From contig JASJBQ010000182.1 of the NCBI GenBank assembly GCA_030066455.1, forward strand, positions 1 to 9,748: a DNA stretch of 9,748 nucleotides, written 5' to 3'. Below are positions 1 to 7,403 of the stretch, piece by piece. The notes beneath the pieces are model-generated. The model worked only from the letters and a program-made list of their open reading frames with translations, made no database searches and had not been told where the DNA came from. Made by a program: the position numbers and the translations under genes. Position 1 is the first letter of the stretch, and each line of letters begins with the position of its first letter. The DNA is from Desulfobacterales bacterium. Lineage in GTDB: Bacteria; Desulfobacterota; Desulfobacteria; Desulfobacterales; UBA5852.

Positions 1-63
1 GTTGCTGCGCATCTTTGGATCGCGCGAATAAAAATCGCGGTCCCCTGCATGTAGGAAATGTTC
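1..63. other. Left edge, no supported gene
   Basis: I see no supportable gene here. Short open frames run off the left edge on the minus strand (possible ATG codons at 48-50 and 10-12), but neither has a convincing ribosome binding site and too little is visible to judge. A short inverted repeat (CGCGA at 23-27, TCGCG at 35-39) is too weak to name. Confidence 0.4.
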
Positions 64-110
64 AAGAACACCCCCTGCCCCGGCGTGAAATCGGGACAGG
101 GGGTGTTCTT
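64..110 (-). terminator. Strong hairpin after glmM, probable terminator
   Basis: A perfect 14-base inverted repeat has one arm at 64-77 (AAGAACACCCCCTG) and the other at 97-110. Three further C-G pairs (78-80 with 93-95) extend it past one bulged base at 96, leaving a 12-base loop. It begins nine bases after the glmM stop codon, where a transcript end is expected. The distal arm ends in GTTCTT on either strand, but there is no long uninterrupted T run. It may therefore be a bidirectional terminator, an RNA-stabilising hairpin or a REP-like palindrome. Confidence 0.65.
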
Positions 111-119
111 TGGACCTGA

Positions 120-1475
120 TCATTGACCTATCGCTGTGGCGACCGCCTCCGCGATCGCCTGACAACACGACCTTACTTCCATTTCATCCGGACCTTCCAC
201 CATCACGCGGCAAACGGATTGCGTGCCTGAATAGCGCACCAGAACACGCCCGCTGCCATCCAAGCGCTTTTCCACCGCATTAATCGCCTGTTGAACGCTC
301 CCCAGTGTATCCAGGTCCGGTTTGGATCGTACCGCAACGTTTTTCAAAACTTGGGGATAGGTCCTCATGAGCGTGGCCATTGCCGAGAGTGGTCGGTTTT
401 CGCATTGCATGGCCTCCAGTAGCCGCAACGCACTCAGGAGGCCGTCGCCGGTGGTGTGATCATGCAGATAAATCGTATGCCCGGAATCTTCCCCGCCCAG
501 CTTAGCGCCGGATTGGCGCATGGCCTCCATGACGAAGCGATCACCCACCGGGCAGGTTTCGTGCTCGATATTCATCGCACGCAGCGCCTCCTTGAGTCCC
601 AGATTGCTCATCACCGTCGATATCACCCGGTTCCTGTCCAGAGCGCCCTTGGCTTTCAATAGTTTGGCACCGATGGTCAGGATCTGGTCGCCGGACAGAA
701 CGCCCCCGGTCTCGTCGACAGCGATCAGGCGGTCCCCGTCGCCGTCAAAGGCCAAGCCCACATCCGCGCCCTCTTTCACGACGGTCCGGCTAAGCGCTTC
801 CACGTGTTCGGAGCCGCAGTTCTGGTTGATATTGACTCCATCCGGTTTGTCGAACAGCACTGTCAATTCAGGCCCCCACGTTGCCAAAACCTGGGCCGCG
901 ATCTTCGAAGTGGCACCATGGGCACAATCCAAAACGATGCGACGACCTTCCAATGTGAATTTTCCCGGCATCGCCCCGCGCAAGAAGGCCAAATAATCAT
1001 CACCGGCGGTAGACAGCCGCTTGATGGTGCCCGTGGGTTTTTCGCGTTTGTCATCACCATCGCCGTTTTCGGTGAAGATCATCGATTCGATTTCGGATTC
1101 CTGGCCTAAACTCAATTTATACCCGTCCGGCCCGAAAAGCTTGATGCCGTTGTCTGCATAGGGGTTGTGCGACGCGGAAATCACGACACCTGCGGCCGCG
1201 CCGTGTCTTGGGGTCAAATAGGCGATGGCCGGTGTCGGCAGCGTGCCGGCCAAAAGGACATCGATTCCTTCCGCGCAGATGCCTGCGGCCACCGCAGCTT
1301 CCAGCATCGGCCCGGAAATTCTTGTGTCCCGTCCGATGATGATTGCTGACCGCGTATCCGGCCGGGAAAAGAAACGTCCTACAGCCCGGCCGATCCGCAC
1401 GGTCATTTCCGGTGTGAGGGGATAATGATTGGCCCTAGCCCGAATGCCGTCGGTGCCAAAAAGCGTCAATTCCAT
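120..1475 (-). CDS. glmM: Phosphoglucosamine mutase GlmM
   Basis: This cytoplasmic enzyme interconverts glucosamine-6-phosphate and glucosamine-1-phosphate, the step before GlmU in UDP-GlcNAc synthesis. The 451-residue protein has the usual family length. Visible motifs in order are FGTDGIR (6-12), the phosphoserine loop SASHNP with the catalytic serine at 102 (the same position as in E. coli GlmM), the metal-binding DGDGDR (244-249), GGEDSGH (327-333) and the phosphate-binding RYSGT (414-418). The last motif continues QSVCRVMVEG where many relatives have EP after the threonine. The start fits the conserved N-terminal ELTLFGTDGIR, with a modest GGA about ten bases upstream. It lies 29 bases after the beta-helix gene and is probably the last gene of the operon, with a strong hairpin after its stop. 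The family call is firm. A housekeeping as opposed to pathway-specific role cannot be told from this window. Confidence 0.96.
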   Translation of the reverse strand: MELTLFGTDGIRARANHYPLTPEMTVRIGRAVGRFFSRPDTRSAIIIGRDTRISGPMLEAAVAAGICAEGIDVLLAGTLPTPAIAYLTPRHGAAAGVVISASHNPYADNGIKLFGPDGYKLSLGQESEIESMIFTENGDGDDKREKPTGTIKRLSTAGDDYLAFLRGAMPGKFTLEGRRIVLDCAHGATSKIAAQVLATWGPELTVLFDKPDGVNINQNCGSEHVEALSRTVVKEGADVGLAFDGDGDRLIAVDETGGVLSGDQILTIGAKLLKAKGALDRNRVISTVMSNLGLKEALRAMNIEHETCPVGDRFVMEAMRQSGAKLGGEDSGHTIYLHDHTTGDGLLSALRLLEAMQCENRPLSAMATLMRTYPQVLKNVAVRSKPDLDTLGSVQQAINAVEKRLDGSGRVLVRYSGTQSVCRVMVEGPDEMEVRSCCQAIAEAVATAIGQ

Positions 1476-1504
1476 GCCGGTGTCCGCCCTGGTCGCATGC
1501 GTTT

Positions 1505-2662
1505 TTAGTCAGTTGGCGACGCGCTGTCGATGATTGCGTCGACGATGCTTGTCAGCCAAAGGGAGCCATTTTGGGCCGCTTGAGGGGTGAGCGCCTGGAT
1601 TGAATCCAAATAAGAGCGGCCCGGGACCCACTCCGCTTCCACCTTTTTAAGAAAAGCATCGCGCTGGCTGTTTTGGCCGTGTTCGCGGTGGAAATCCCGG
1701 ACGACATCCTCGAAGCGATCCCAACGCTTGCATATATCGGGATTGTCCATCCCCTGCAGGAACAATCGCAGCCGTTGGATGCGTTCGTTGAGTCCCCGAT
1801 CAACAGCCTCAACCAGGCCGCCAAGCAGCGTTTCGGGAAAATGCGGGGAGATGAACCGCCGCCGCACCTGGTCGTACCATGCCCTGAGCGCAAACAGATT
1901 GCCGATATAGATCAGATTGTTGCAGATAATACGCTGTGAAGCACCGATTTTGCCGGGCTTCCAAGGCAGTGTTCCTCCCTTGCCTGGCCCGCCAAATACC
2001 AGATGATCGGGCTTCAGCTGATCTTTGCGGACAATCGTGCCGGCCGCGCTAACCGTGCCATAAGCGATGCGGGCGGGTCCCACAAGACCGCCCTGCCCGC
2101 CTAAAAATATGGGGCGCGCATTCAGCATGACCCCGCGGGGCACGTCTCCGATGAGGGAAGCCGTGGCCTTGTCCTGATTGGGGGTGTAATTGAAATGGAT
2201 AAAGGAACTGCCGACCTCGCTGTGATTCGTGCGGCTGGTGCCGCCGGCCATCAGGCAGTCGCAGAAATTGATCAGACTGCCCAGGGTTACGAACGGGAAG
2301 AGAATCGTTTGCTTCAAACCGACACAGTGTGCCGTGCTGGCCTGCTCCTCGAGGATGGTTCCAGCGCGCACGTGCGCGCCGAATCCCAGCTTGGCGCCTT
2401 CCAGAAAGACGGCCTTTTCGAAATACCCGCTTTTGAGCTCGACCCCGGGGCCGATGAGACAGTTGCGGACGGTCGCCGGGCCTTCGCTCCCGATTCGTGC
2501 ACCGGAGGCGATCAAAGTCGACTCGCCATGCAGACGGCATCCCGGGTGGATCACAACGTCGTCCGCAGAAATCCGATCCACGTTAATGTCATCGTCGAGC
2601 TCAACGCTGGATGGCTTGGGGATCTTGATCCCCCGAGCTTTCAAAATGTCAAGAAGGGTCAT
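1505..2662 (-). CDS. GlmU-C-like left-handed beta-helix protein
   Basis: The 385-residue protein has hexapeptide-type repeats over roughly residues 30-212, in the style of left-handed beta-helix acyltransferases. The stretch HFNYTPNQDK (156-165), followed by IGDV (171-174) and the FLGGQGGLVGP segment (186-196), resembles the acetyltransferase half of GlmU, where a histidine and an NYDG..K motif bind CoA and sugar. The N-terminal uridylyltransferase half of GlmU is absent: there is no LAAGxGTRM motif. A helical C-terminal region of about 150 residues (CNNLIYIGN onward) is unlike GlmU. The start is supported by GAGGA about six bases before the ATG. Its position between a glycosyltransferase and glmM suggests work on glucosamine-1-phosphate or another amino sugar. 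Acetyltransferase activity is plausible but unproven, and a sugar-nucleotide-binding or structural role is possible. Confidence 0.75.
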   Translation of the reverse strand: MTLLDILKARGIKIPKPSSVELDDDINVDRISADDVVIHPGCRLHGESTLIASGARIGSEGPATVRNCLIGPGVELKSGYFEKAVFLEGAKLGFGAHVRAGTILEEQASTAHCVGLKQTILFPFVTLGSLINFCDCLMAGGTSRTNHSEVGSSFIHFNYTPNQDKATASLIGDVPRGVMLNARPIFLGGQGGLVGPARIAYGTVSAAGTIVRKDQLKPDHLVFGGPGKGGTLPWKPGKIGASQRIICNNLIYIGNLFALRAWYDQVRRRFISPHFPETLLGGLVEAVDRGLNERIQRLRLFLQGMDNPDICKRWDRFEDVVRDFHREHGQNSQRDAFLKKVEAEWVPGRSYLDSIQALTPQAAQNGSLWLTSIVDAIIDSASPTD

Positions 2663-2685
2663 CGATTCCTCTGCGATCCATTGTA

Positions 2686-4266
2686 TTAAGAGTTGCCCGT
2701 TGGGCTGAAGATAACATAGCGCCCTTTGCGACCGGCGAATGATTTGATCGGGCGATACTGCTCAAAGATGCTCTCGATGGCGGTGGATTGTTCCTTGAAC
2801 AACAGGACAATCGCATTGGCCTCGCGTTCAAGGGCATGCCGTTCGATGGCATGAAGTTCCCCGTTTGCCTGCCAGTTTTTCAGCTGGTCGCAGGTTGTCT
2901 TGTCCCGCGGGTAATCGCCGATGCTGTCGGCATAATACAGCACCTTGGGCTCTGAGGTGATAATTTTGTGGTTCTTGGCGCTAAAGTCGGTCTGCAACCA
3001 TCTGCCGACGGCTTGGACGGCAACATCGGAGCGCAAGGTTTTATCGACGGCACGCGTGACGGGCGCGACCAGAAAGAGAACAACAATCCCAACCGTCGCG
3101 AACTTGGGAAACGATCGGATGATCCCGAGTTGCAATCCGGCTTCCATACCTTTGCCCATGAAACCGAAAAGCATAAAAACCAGGGGGTAGAGAAGACGCG
3201 AGGGCAGGAAATCCCTGGTAATATATGAATAGTAGATCAGCAGGAAATAGAGGCCGAAAAGCAGGAATACAAAATTGAACGCGGTGTTGCCCTTGATCTG
3301 TTTGGCGAAAAACAATTTGAGGGCCATCAAAAGCGGCAGCAGATAGACGGGAAAGAGCACTTTGATGAAGAGCAGCAACTGCCCGAACAGATAGATCAGC
3401 GGCATCCAGTGCCGCGTCAGGGCCGCAATCGATTTGCTGCTAGTCGACAAGGGGGGTGATCGTTGCAGTTCTTTCAGTTGGGCGTAGATCGCCTGGTAGT
3501 TGTCAAAAGCCGAAAAGGAGGCCAGCGCTTGAAGGTGAAACCGGATCTCATCAGAGCGGATGAGATCCCCCTGCCCTGCGAAGTTGAAAATGAACACGAC
3601 CGTTAAGGCCATCAAAGCGATACCCAGCAGCCAGAACAGGACGCTTTTTTGCGCCCATTTCCGTTCAACCCGGTCGCGGGTGCGCACACACTGGACAGAT
3701 AGAAAAACAACGGGTGTCAGCAGCAATACCATGGCCTCTAGTCTGAAAAGCAAAGCGGTCGCTGCCGACACAAAAGCGGCAAGGACCAGGAGGCCTGAAC
3801 GCTTGCCAAGCGCCTCCAGAAAGCACCACAGGTAAATTGCCAGACACAGGGTAAACACCGGGTCCCGAATGATGTCGATGGATTTGATATTCACATGAGG
3901 CGAAAGCGCGAACAAGACCGCCGCCCAAATGGCTGCCTGGGAATTGAAAAGCGATCGGGTCAGGCCGTAGAGCGGAAATATCGCGGCCGTATAGGCGGCG
4001 ATCGATATAAAGCGTGCCGCCGCGATCCAATCGGGAATAAGGCCATGCACGAGATTGAGCAGATACGGATAGGCCGGCATGCGAAACAGGGCCCACCCCT
4101 TCTGATAGTCCCCCGCATCGAAATATTTGGCCGCCGTGATGTAGAGAATCCCGTCCGTATTGATGGTTTTACCCGCCGCCAGCAAAGATAGCTTGAGCGC
4201 CAGCGAAAGCAGTACGACCGCGGCCAGAGCGGTCCGATTGTCAGGCAGTTTGAGAGGTCTGTCCAT
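2686..4266 (-). CDS. GT39/ArnT-like integral membrane glycosyltransferase
   Basis: The 526-residue protein has about ten hydrophobic segments. The first membrane helix is near residues 13-32, followed directly by NTDG with an acidic residue at 38, as in the first periplasmic loop of PMT/ArnT-type (GT-C) enzymes. A second loop carries RDP (134-136). The C-terminal part after the last helix is soluble, with a short extracytoplasmic-type domain of roughly 110 residues. Such enzymes use polyprenyl-phosphate-linked sugars and act on the outer face of the inner membrane. The gene starts nine bases after the stop of the dehydratase gene and ends 23 bases before the beta-helix gene, so it is almost certainly in the same operon. 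No strong ribosome binding site is visible, which fits translational coupling. The donor and acceptor sugars cannot be read from the sequence. Confidence 0.8.
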   Translation of the reverse strand: MDRPLKLPDNRTALAAVVLLSLALKLSLLAAGKTINTDGILYITAAKYFDAGDYQKGWALFRMPAYPYLLNLVHGLIPDWIAAARFISIAAYTAAIFPLYGLTRSLFNSQAAIWAAVLFALSPHVNIKSIDIIRDPVFTLCLAIYLWCFLEALGKRSGLLVLAAFVSAATALLFRLEAMVLLLTPVVFLSVQCVRTRDRVERKWAQKSVLFWLLGIALMALTVVFIFNFAGQGDLIRSDEIRFHLQALASFSAFDNYQAIYAQLKELQRSPPLSTSSKSIAALTRHWMPLIYLFGQLLLFIKVLFPVYLLPLLMALKLFFAKQIKGNTAFNFVFLLFGLYFLLIYYSYITRDFLPSRLLYPLVFMLFGFMGKGMEAGLQLGIIRSFPKFATVGIVVLFLVAPVTRAVDKTLRSDVAVQAVGRWLQTDFSAKNHKIITSEPKVLYYADSIGDYPRDKTTCDQLKNWQANGELHAIERHALEREANAIVLLFKEQSTAIESIFEQYRPIKSFAGRKGRYVIFSPTGNS

Positions 4267-4275
4267 GAAGTCGTT

Positions 4276-6201
4276 TTAGCGGTCCGCCATTTCGGCTGTC
4301 CTCTTCATCTCCGCGTTCGGTTTGTAGTCCGGTACGATTTCCATCAGTTTTTGTCGTATGGCCGTGCTCTCCCGGGTTGCGCTGATCCTGACGAGCGCTT
4401 CGATGGCCTCAGACAGCGCGGACAGGTCGCAGCTTTGCGGCTGCAACACAAGGATTTTCTGGTGCGGCGTGGCCTGCAAGTTTTCGTCGGCGGTGATCAA
4501 TTCTTCATGCAGCTTCTCGCCCGGGCGCAATCCCGTATACGCGATCGGGATTTCTGTTTCCGGCTCGAAACCGGAAAGTTTGATCAGATCGCGGGCCATG
4601 TCATCGATCTTAACGGCCGTACCCATATCCAGGAAATAGATCTCGCCGCCCTGCCCCATCGCGCCGGCCTGCAAAATCAACTGACAGGCTTCGGGAATCG
4701 TCATGAAAAAACGGGTGGCTTCCGGGTGGGTTACCGTTACCGGCCCCCCGGCGGCGATTTGCTTCTTAAAGAGCGGCACGACACTTCCCACACTACCGAC
4801 CACATTGCCGAAACGAACAATCATAAACTTGGTCTTTAAAGACGGGCATTCTGAATGGCAGGTCAACAGTCTTTCCGATACACGTTTGGATGCTCCCATG
4901 ACGTTCGCGGGCCGGACGGCTTTGTCCGTGGAGACAAAGACAAACCGATTCACTTCATACGCCAAAGCCGCTTCGACCAGACGCAGCGTTCCGACGATAT
5001 TGTTGTCGACGGCTTTCCAGGGCTGCATTTCCAAGATGGGAACGTGCTTATAAGCGGCGGCGTGAAATATGGTGCGCGGTCGGTATTTCTTTATCGTGTC
5101 CCCCAGCAAACCGCCATCACAGACATCGCCCAAGACAGGGATAACCTCGATTTGCGGATAGTGTGCCCGCAATTCCGTTTCGATATCGAACAGCGGGCTT
5201 TCCGCGCGTTCGAACAAGACGATGCGACGTGGGGCAAAGCGGGATACCTGGCGGCACAGTTCAGCGCCGATCGAACCGCCGGCACCCGTAACCATGATGT
5301 CGTCATTGGAAAGATAGGCGCGCAATTGGTCCTCAGCCAACTGCACGACCTCGCGTCCCAGCAGGTCGGGATAGGCGATATCACGGATTTCTTTGACGGA
5401 CACGCTACCGTTGATCAATTCGGCATAACTCGGTACGGTTCGGAATTTGATGCCGCTTCCGGTGCAAAGATCCACGATTCGTCGCATTTGACCCGAATCA
5501 GCAGAGGGAATCGCGATAATGATTTCTTCGATCAGGTGCTTGCGGCAAACCGTGTCAAGAAGATCAATTGCCCCCAGCACCGGCAGGCCGTGAATCTTCA
5601 TCCCCCATTTAACCGGATTGTCATCCAGAAAGCCGATCACACGGTAGCCCATTTCAGCATTGTCACGAATTTCGCGGTAAAGCTTTTCACCACAATTGCC
5701 GGCACCAACAATAAGTAAATGGTTGCGGTGCGATTTTTCGCTGTTGAAAAATCGTTTCAGAATATCCACAAAGCTGAGATGGGAATGTCCATTCCCGAAA
5801 CGTTCGAAATAGAACCGGATAAAAAAACGCAACCCGCCAATCAGCAGGATCGTGAAGCAGGCATCGATGAGGAATACCGATCGGGAAAAACCTTGAAACT
5901 GCGTCACCAGGAGAACAGCGGAAATCATAATAAGCGAACTGACCACCGAAGCCTTGAGAATATTGATGAGATCATTAATGCTCGTGTAGCGCCACATCCC
6001 GCGATAGAGATCGAACAAGTGAAAAACGACCATTTTGGTGAGTATGACCAAAGGCAAAACACTTACCATCCGATCGTAGAAGTAAGTGTCGATGTCAAAT
6101 TCAAAGCGAAAAAGATGGGCCGTGTAAAAAGAAAGGGCAATCAATCCAGCATCGAGCAAGTGGATGATCAGCAGATTGGGATATATTCTTATTCGCGGCA
6201 T
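4276..6201 (-). CDS. Membrane-bound UDP-sugar 4,6-dehydratase (PglF/WbpM class)
   Basis: This enzyme class converts UDP-GlcNAc to UDP-4-keto-6-deoxy-GlcNAc, the first step to QuiNAc, FucNAc or diamino sugars. With the start at MPRIRIYP the protein has 641 residues. Four membrane helices fill roughly the first 130 residues. A CoA-binding-like Rossmann domain follows with GAGNCG (166-171), then a catalytic extended-SDR domain with GAGGSIG (306-312), HAAAYKHVP (380-388), STDKAV (424-429) and MGASKR (435-440). Asp-Lys in the TDKAV segment and a methionine in place of the usual SDR tyrosine are typical of this group. The frame stays open further upstream to 6459, but that would run into the preceding transferase gene and adds residues without family character, so I chose 6201. 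No clear ribosome binding site precedes it. The exact stereochemistry (5-inverting or 5-retaining) cannot be settled by eye. Confidence 0.92.
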   Translation of the reverse strand: MPRIRIYPNLLIIHLLDAGLIALSFYTAHLFRFEFDIDTYFYDRMVSVLPLVILTKMVVFHLFDLYRGMWRYTSINDLINILKASVVSSLIMISAVLLVTQFQGFSRSVFLIDACFTILLIGGLRFFIRFYFERFGNGHSHLSFVDILKRFFNSEKSHRNHLLIVGAGNCGEKLYREIRDNAEMGYRVIGFLDDNPVKWGMKIHGLPVLGAIDLLDTVCRKHLIEEIIIAIPSADSGQMRRIVDLCTGSGIKFRTVPSYAELINGSVSVKEIRDIAYPDLLGREVVQLAEDQLRAYLSNDDIMVTGAGGSIGAELCRQVSRFAPRRIVLFERAESPLFDIETELRAHYPQIEVIPVLGDVCDGGLLGDTIKKYRPRTIFHAAAYKHVPILEMQPWKAVDNNIVGTLRLVEAALAYEVNRFVFVSTDKAVRPANVMGASKRVSERLLTCHSECPSLKTKFMIVRFGNVVGSVGSVVPLFKKQIAAGGPVTVTHPEATRFFMTIPEACQLILQAGAMGQGGEIYFLDMGTAVKIDDMARDLIKLSGFEPETEIPIAYTGLRPGEKLHEELITADENLQATPHQKILVLQPQSCDLSALSEAIEALVRISATRESTAIRQKLMEIVPDYKPNAEMKRTAEMADR

Positions 6202-6305
6202 CGAATCTGGATTCTGTTCATGGCGCAGGAAGCGTTGGGGGCAGCGGTGACTGGACCAAAAAACCGGAGGCATTCCGTCTGTTTTTCGTGCCGACCGCGC
6301 CGCCC
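6202..6305 (-). other. 104-base gap with weak hairpin and T run
   Basis: This gap separates the sugar transferase and dehydratase genes and is the longest between genes in the downstream operon. On the transcribed strand a four-pair stem (CGGA at 6277-6274 with TCCG at 6268-6265, loop of five) is followed one base later by six T residues (6263-6258). That is the shape of an attenuator, but the stem is short, so I rate it low. Nothing else is recognisable. Confidence 0.3.
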
Positions 6306-6869
6306 TTAATGATTGACGCCCTCGTGCTTGAAAACATTGAGGACGGTTTTGAGGATGATCTTGAGATCGAACGCTACGGATTGATTTTGCATATAGAATG
6401 CATCGTACCTGACTTTCTGGGGAATCGGCAAATCGTCGCGTCCGTTCACCTGCGCCCAACCGGTAATGCCCGGCGGGAGTCGATGGACGCCTTGCTTTGT
6501 GCGCAGGGCGATCAAATCGTCTTGATTGAAAAGCGCGGGTCGCGGACCCACGAGACTCATATCACCCTTGAGCACGCTGAACATCTGCGGCAATTCGTCC
6601 AGGCTCAGTTTGCGTAGGATGCGGCCGAGACGGGTCACGAATTGATCGGGATCGTCGAGAAGGTGGGTGGCGACGTTGGGAGTTTCGATCAGCATGGTTC
6701 TAAACTTCGGCATGCGGAAAAGTCCATTGTCGATGCCGACGCGGGACGACCAGTGGATGATCGGCCCCGAAGAATCGATGCAAATGAGAAAACCGATAAT
6801 GATCATGGGGAGAGCCGCAACTCCGATCAATAGCAAACACCCCAGAACATCGATGGTACGTTTGATCAT
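6306..6869 (-). CDS. Initiating sugar-phosphate transferase (PglC/WcaJ class)
   Basis: This class moves a sugar-1-phosphate from a UDP-sugar to undecaprenyl phosphate on the inner face of the membrane, starting glycan assembly. The 187-residue protein has the minimal PglC-like form: one N-terminal re-entrant hydrophobic helix (about 8-31) with a helix-breaking proline at 21, then KFRTM (55-59), the catalytic Asp-Glu pair in SLDELPQ (91-92), [10 protein letters not shown] and [13 protein letters not shown]. The large N-terminal domain of WcaJ/WbaP is absent. I place the start at the ATG at 6869. A TTG one codon earlier (6872) is also in frame. There is no strong ribosome binding site. It lies about 24 bases after the small coiled-coil gene and ahead of the dehydratase, the usual pairing for loading a 6-deoxy amino sugar. 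The actual sugar is an inference. Confidence 0.93.
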   Translation of the reverse strand: MIKRTIDVLGCLLLIGVAALPMIIIGFLICIDSSGPIIHWSSRVGIDNGLFRMPKFRTMLIETPNVATHLLDDPDQFVTRLGRILRKLSLDELPQMFSVLKGDMSLVGPRPALFNQDDLIALRTKQGVHRLPPGITGWAQVNGRDDLPIPQKVRYDAFYMQNQSVAFDLKIILKTVLNVFKHEGVNH

Positions 6870-6893
6870 CAAAAGGCTGTTCTATTCTGATAT

Positions 6894-7076
6894 TTACTGA
6901 TCTTCGACTTGTTTGGGGCCGTGATACGTGGCCATTTCAACAATGGTTTCCAGTCGAACAACACGCTTGTCTACAACATTGACAGTGGCCTGCAGTTGAT
7001 CAACGGTTTTATTGATTCGTTTAACCTCGTCCGTTAACTTTAAAACATCAATAAATAATTCCTTAAATCCTACCAT
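6894..7076 (-). CDS. Small coiled-coil protein, function unknown
   Basis: I do not recognise this 60-residue protein. It shows an unusually clean heptad pattern: valine at 11, 18, 25, 32, 39 and 46 in the a positions, and Leu14, Ile21, Leu28, Val35 and Leu42 in the d positions. It should form a parallel coiled coil of two or three chains, with a short polar tail (residues 50-60). There is no signal peptide or membrane helix. The start codon overlaps the end of the preceding DNA-binding gene by 14 bases, and a GGAAGGTGG ribosome binding site lies inside that gene, so the two are probably translated together. A partner role, for example oligomerising or controlling the neighbouring regulator, is inferred from this coupling. 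A toxin-antitoxin role is possible, but no toxin motif is visible. Confidence 0.72.
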   Translation of the reverse strand: MVGFKELFIDVLKLTDEVKRINKTVDQLQATVNVVDKRVVRLETIVEMATYHGPKQVEDQ

Positions 7077-7371
7077 TTAGGCCACCTTCCGAATTATTAG
7101 CGTGTCGTTCCTTGATTGCTTTGAGGGTGGCCTCAGCCCGTTTGCGTGTCGCAATGGTATCGTTTATAGCTTCCTTCACTCGTATGATGACAAGCTCTAA
7201 TAATCCAGATTCACTCATATCGGCAGCGGTATTAGGGTCAAAGGCATCGATGGCCCTTCTGAGCATCTCAGATGCCGACGTGTTTTCGGCCTCGGCCAAT
7301 ACACGCAGTTTTTCGACCTGGCTTGGGTATATAAGATGCTGTTTTCTAACCAATTTATGTGTTTGTTGCAT
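7063..7371 (-). CDS. Ribbon-helix-helix-like DNA-binding protein
   Basis: The 102-residue protein looks like a small transcriptional regulator. A short basic strand (KLVRKQHLIY, 6-15) is followed by helix A (PSQVEKLRVLAEAEN, 16-30) and helix B (SASEMLRRAIDAF, 32-44), the order and spacing of the CopG/Arc/ParG fold. A charged helix of about 35 residues (55-92) forms the C-terminal part and could drive oligomer or partner binding. The frame is open to an ATG at 7398, but the best promoter would begin transcription near there. The ATG at 7371 has GGTGA a few bases upstream, so I chose it. The gene overlaps the coiled-coil gene by 14 bases. Repeats over its own promoter suggest autoregulation. 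The region is more AT-rich than the sugar genes on either side, which hints at separate ancestry. The fold assignment is by eye. Confidence 0.7.
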   Translation of the reverse strand: MQQTHKLVRKQHLIYPSQVEKLRVLAEAENTSASEMLRRAIDAFDPNTAADMSESGLLELVIIRVKEAINDTIATRKRAEATLKAIKERHANNSEGGLNGRI

Positions 7372-7403
7372 AGTGTCACCATTCATTGATCGGTTCATGA
7401 CGC

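Noticed and set aside
58..126. Plus-strand 22-codon open frame with GGAA just before its ATG
   Set aside because: It is made almost entirely of the hairpin sequence and runs into the end of glmM, so it is most likely chance.
1005..1015. GGCGGTAG sequence resembling the RfaH ops element of polysaccharide operons
   Set aside because: It lies inside glmM on the strand opposite to transcription and lacks the final T of the consensus.
5821..5827. Run of seven A (T7 on the coding strand) in the dehydratase membrane region, a possible phase-variation site
   Set aside because: Seven bases is short for slipped-strand switching, and the codons (Phe-Phe in a membrane helix) explain it.
4855..6309. Long plus-strand open frame (about 485 codons with one TAA at 5716-5718) antisense to the dehydratase gene
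   Set aside because: The minus-strand frame has clear dehydratase motifs throughout. The plus-strand translation has no recognisable domain, and such antisense open frames are common opposite codon-biased genes.
6202..6459. 86-residue N-terminal extension of the dehydratase
   Set aside because: It overlaps the end of the sugar transferase gene, has no family character, and the membrane domain begins directly after the ATG at 6201.
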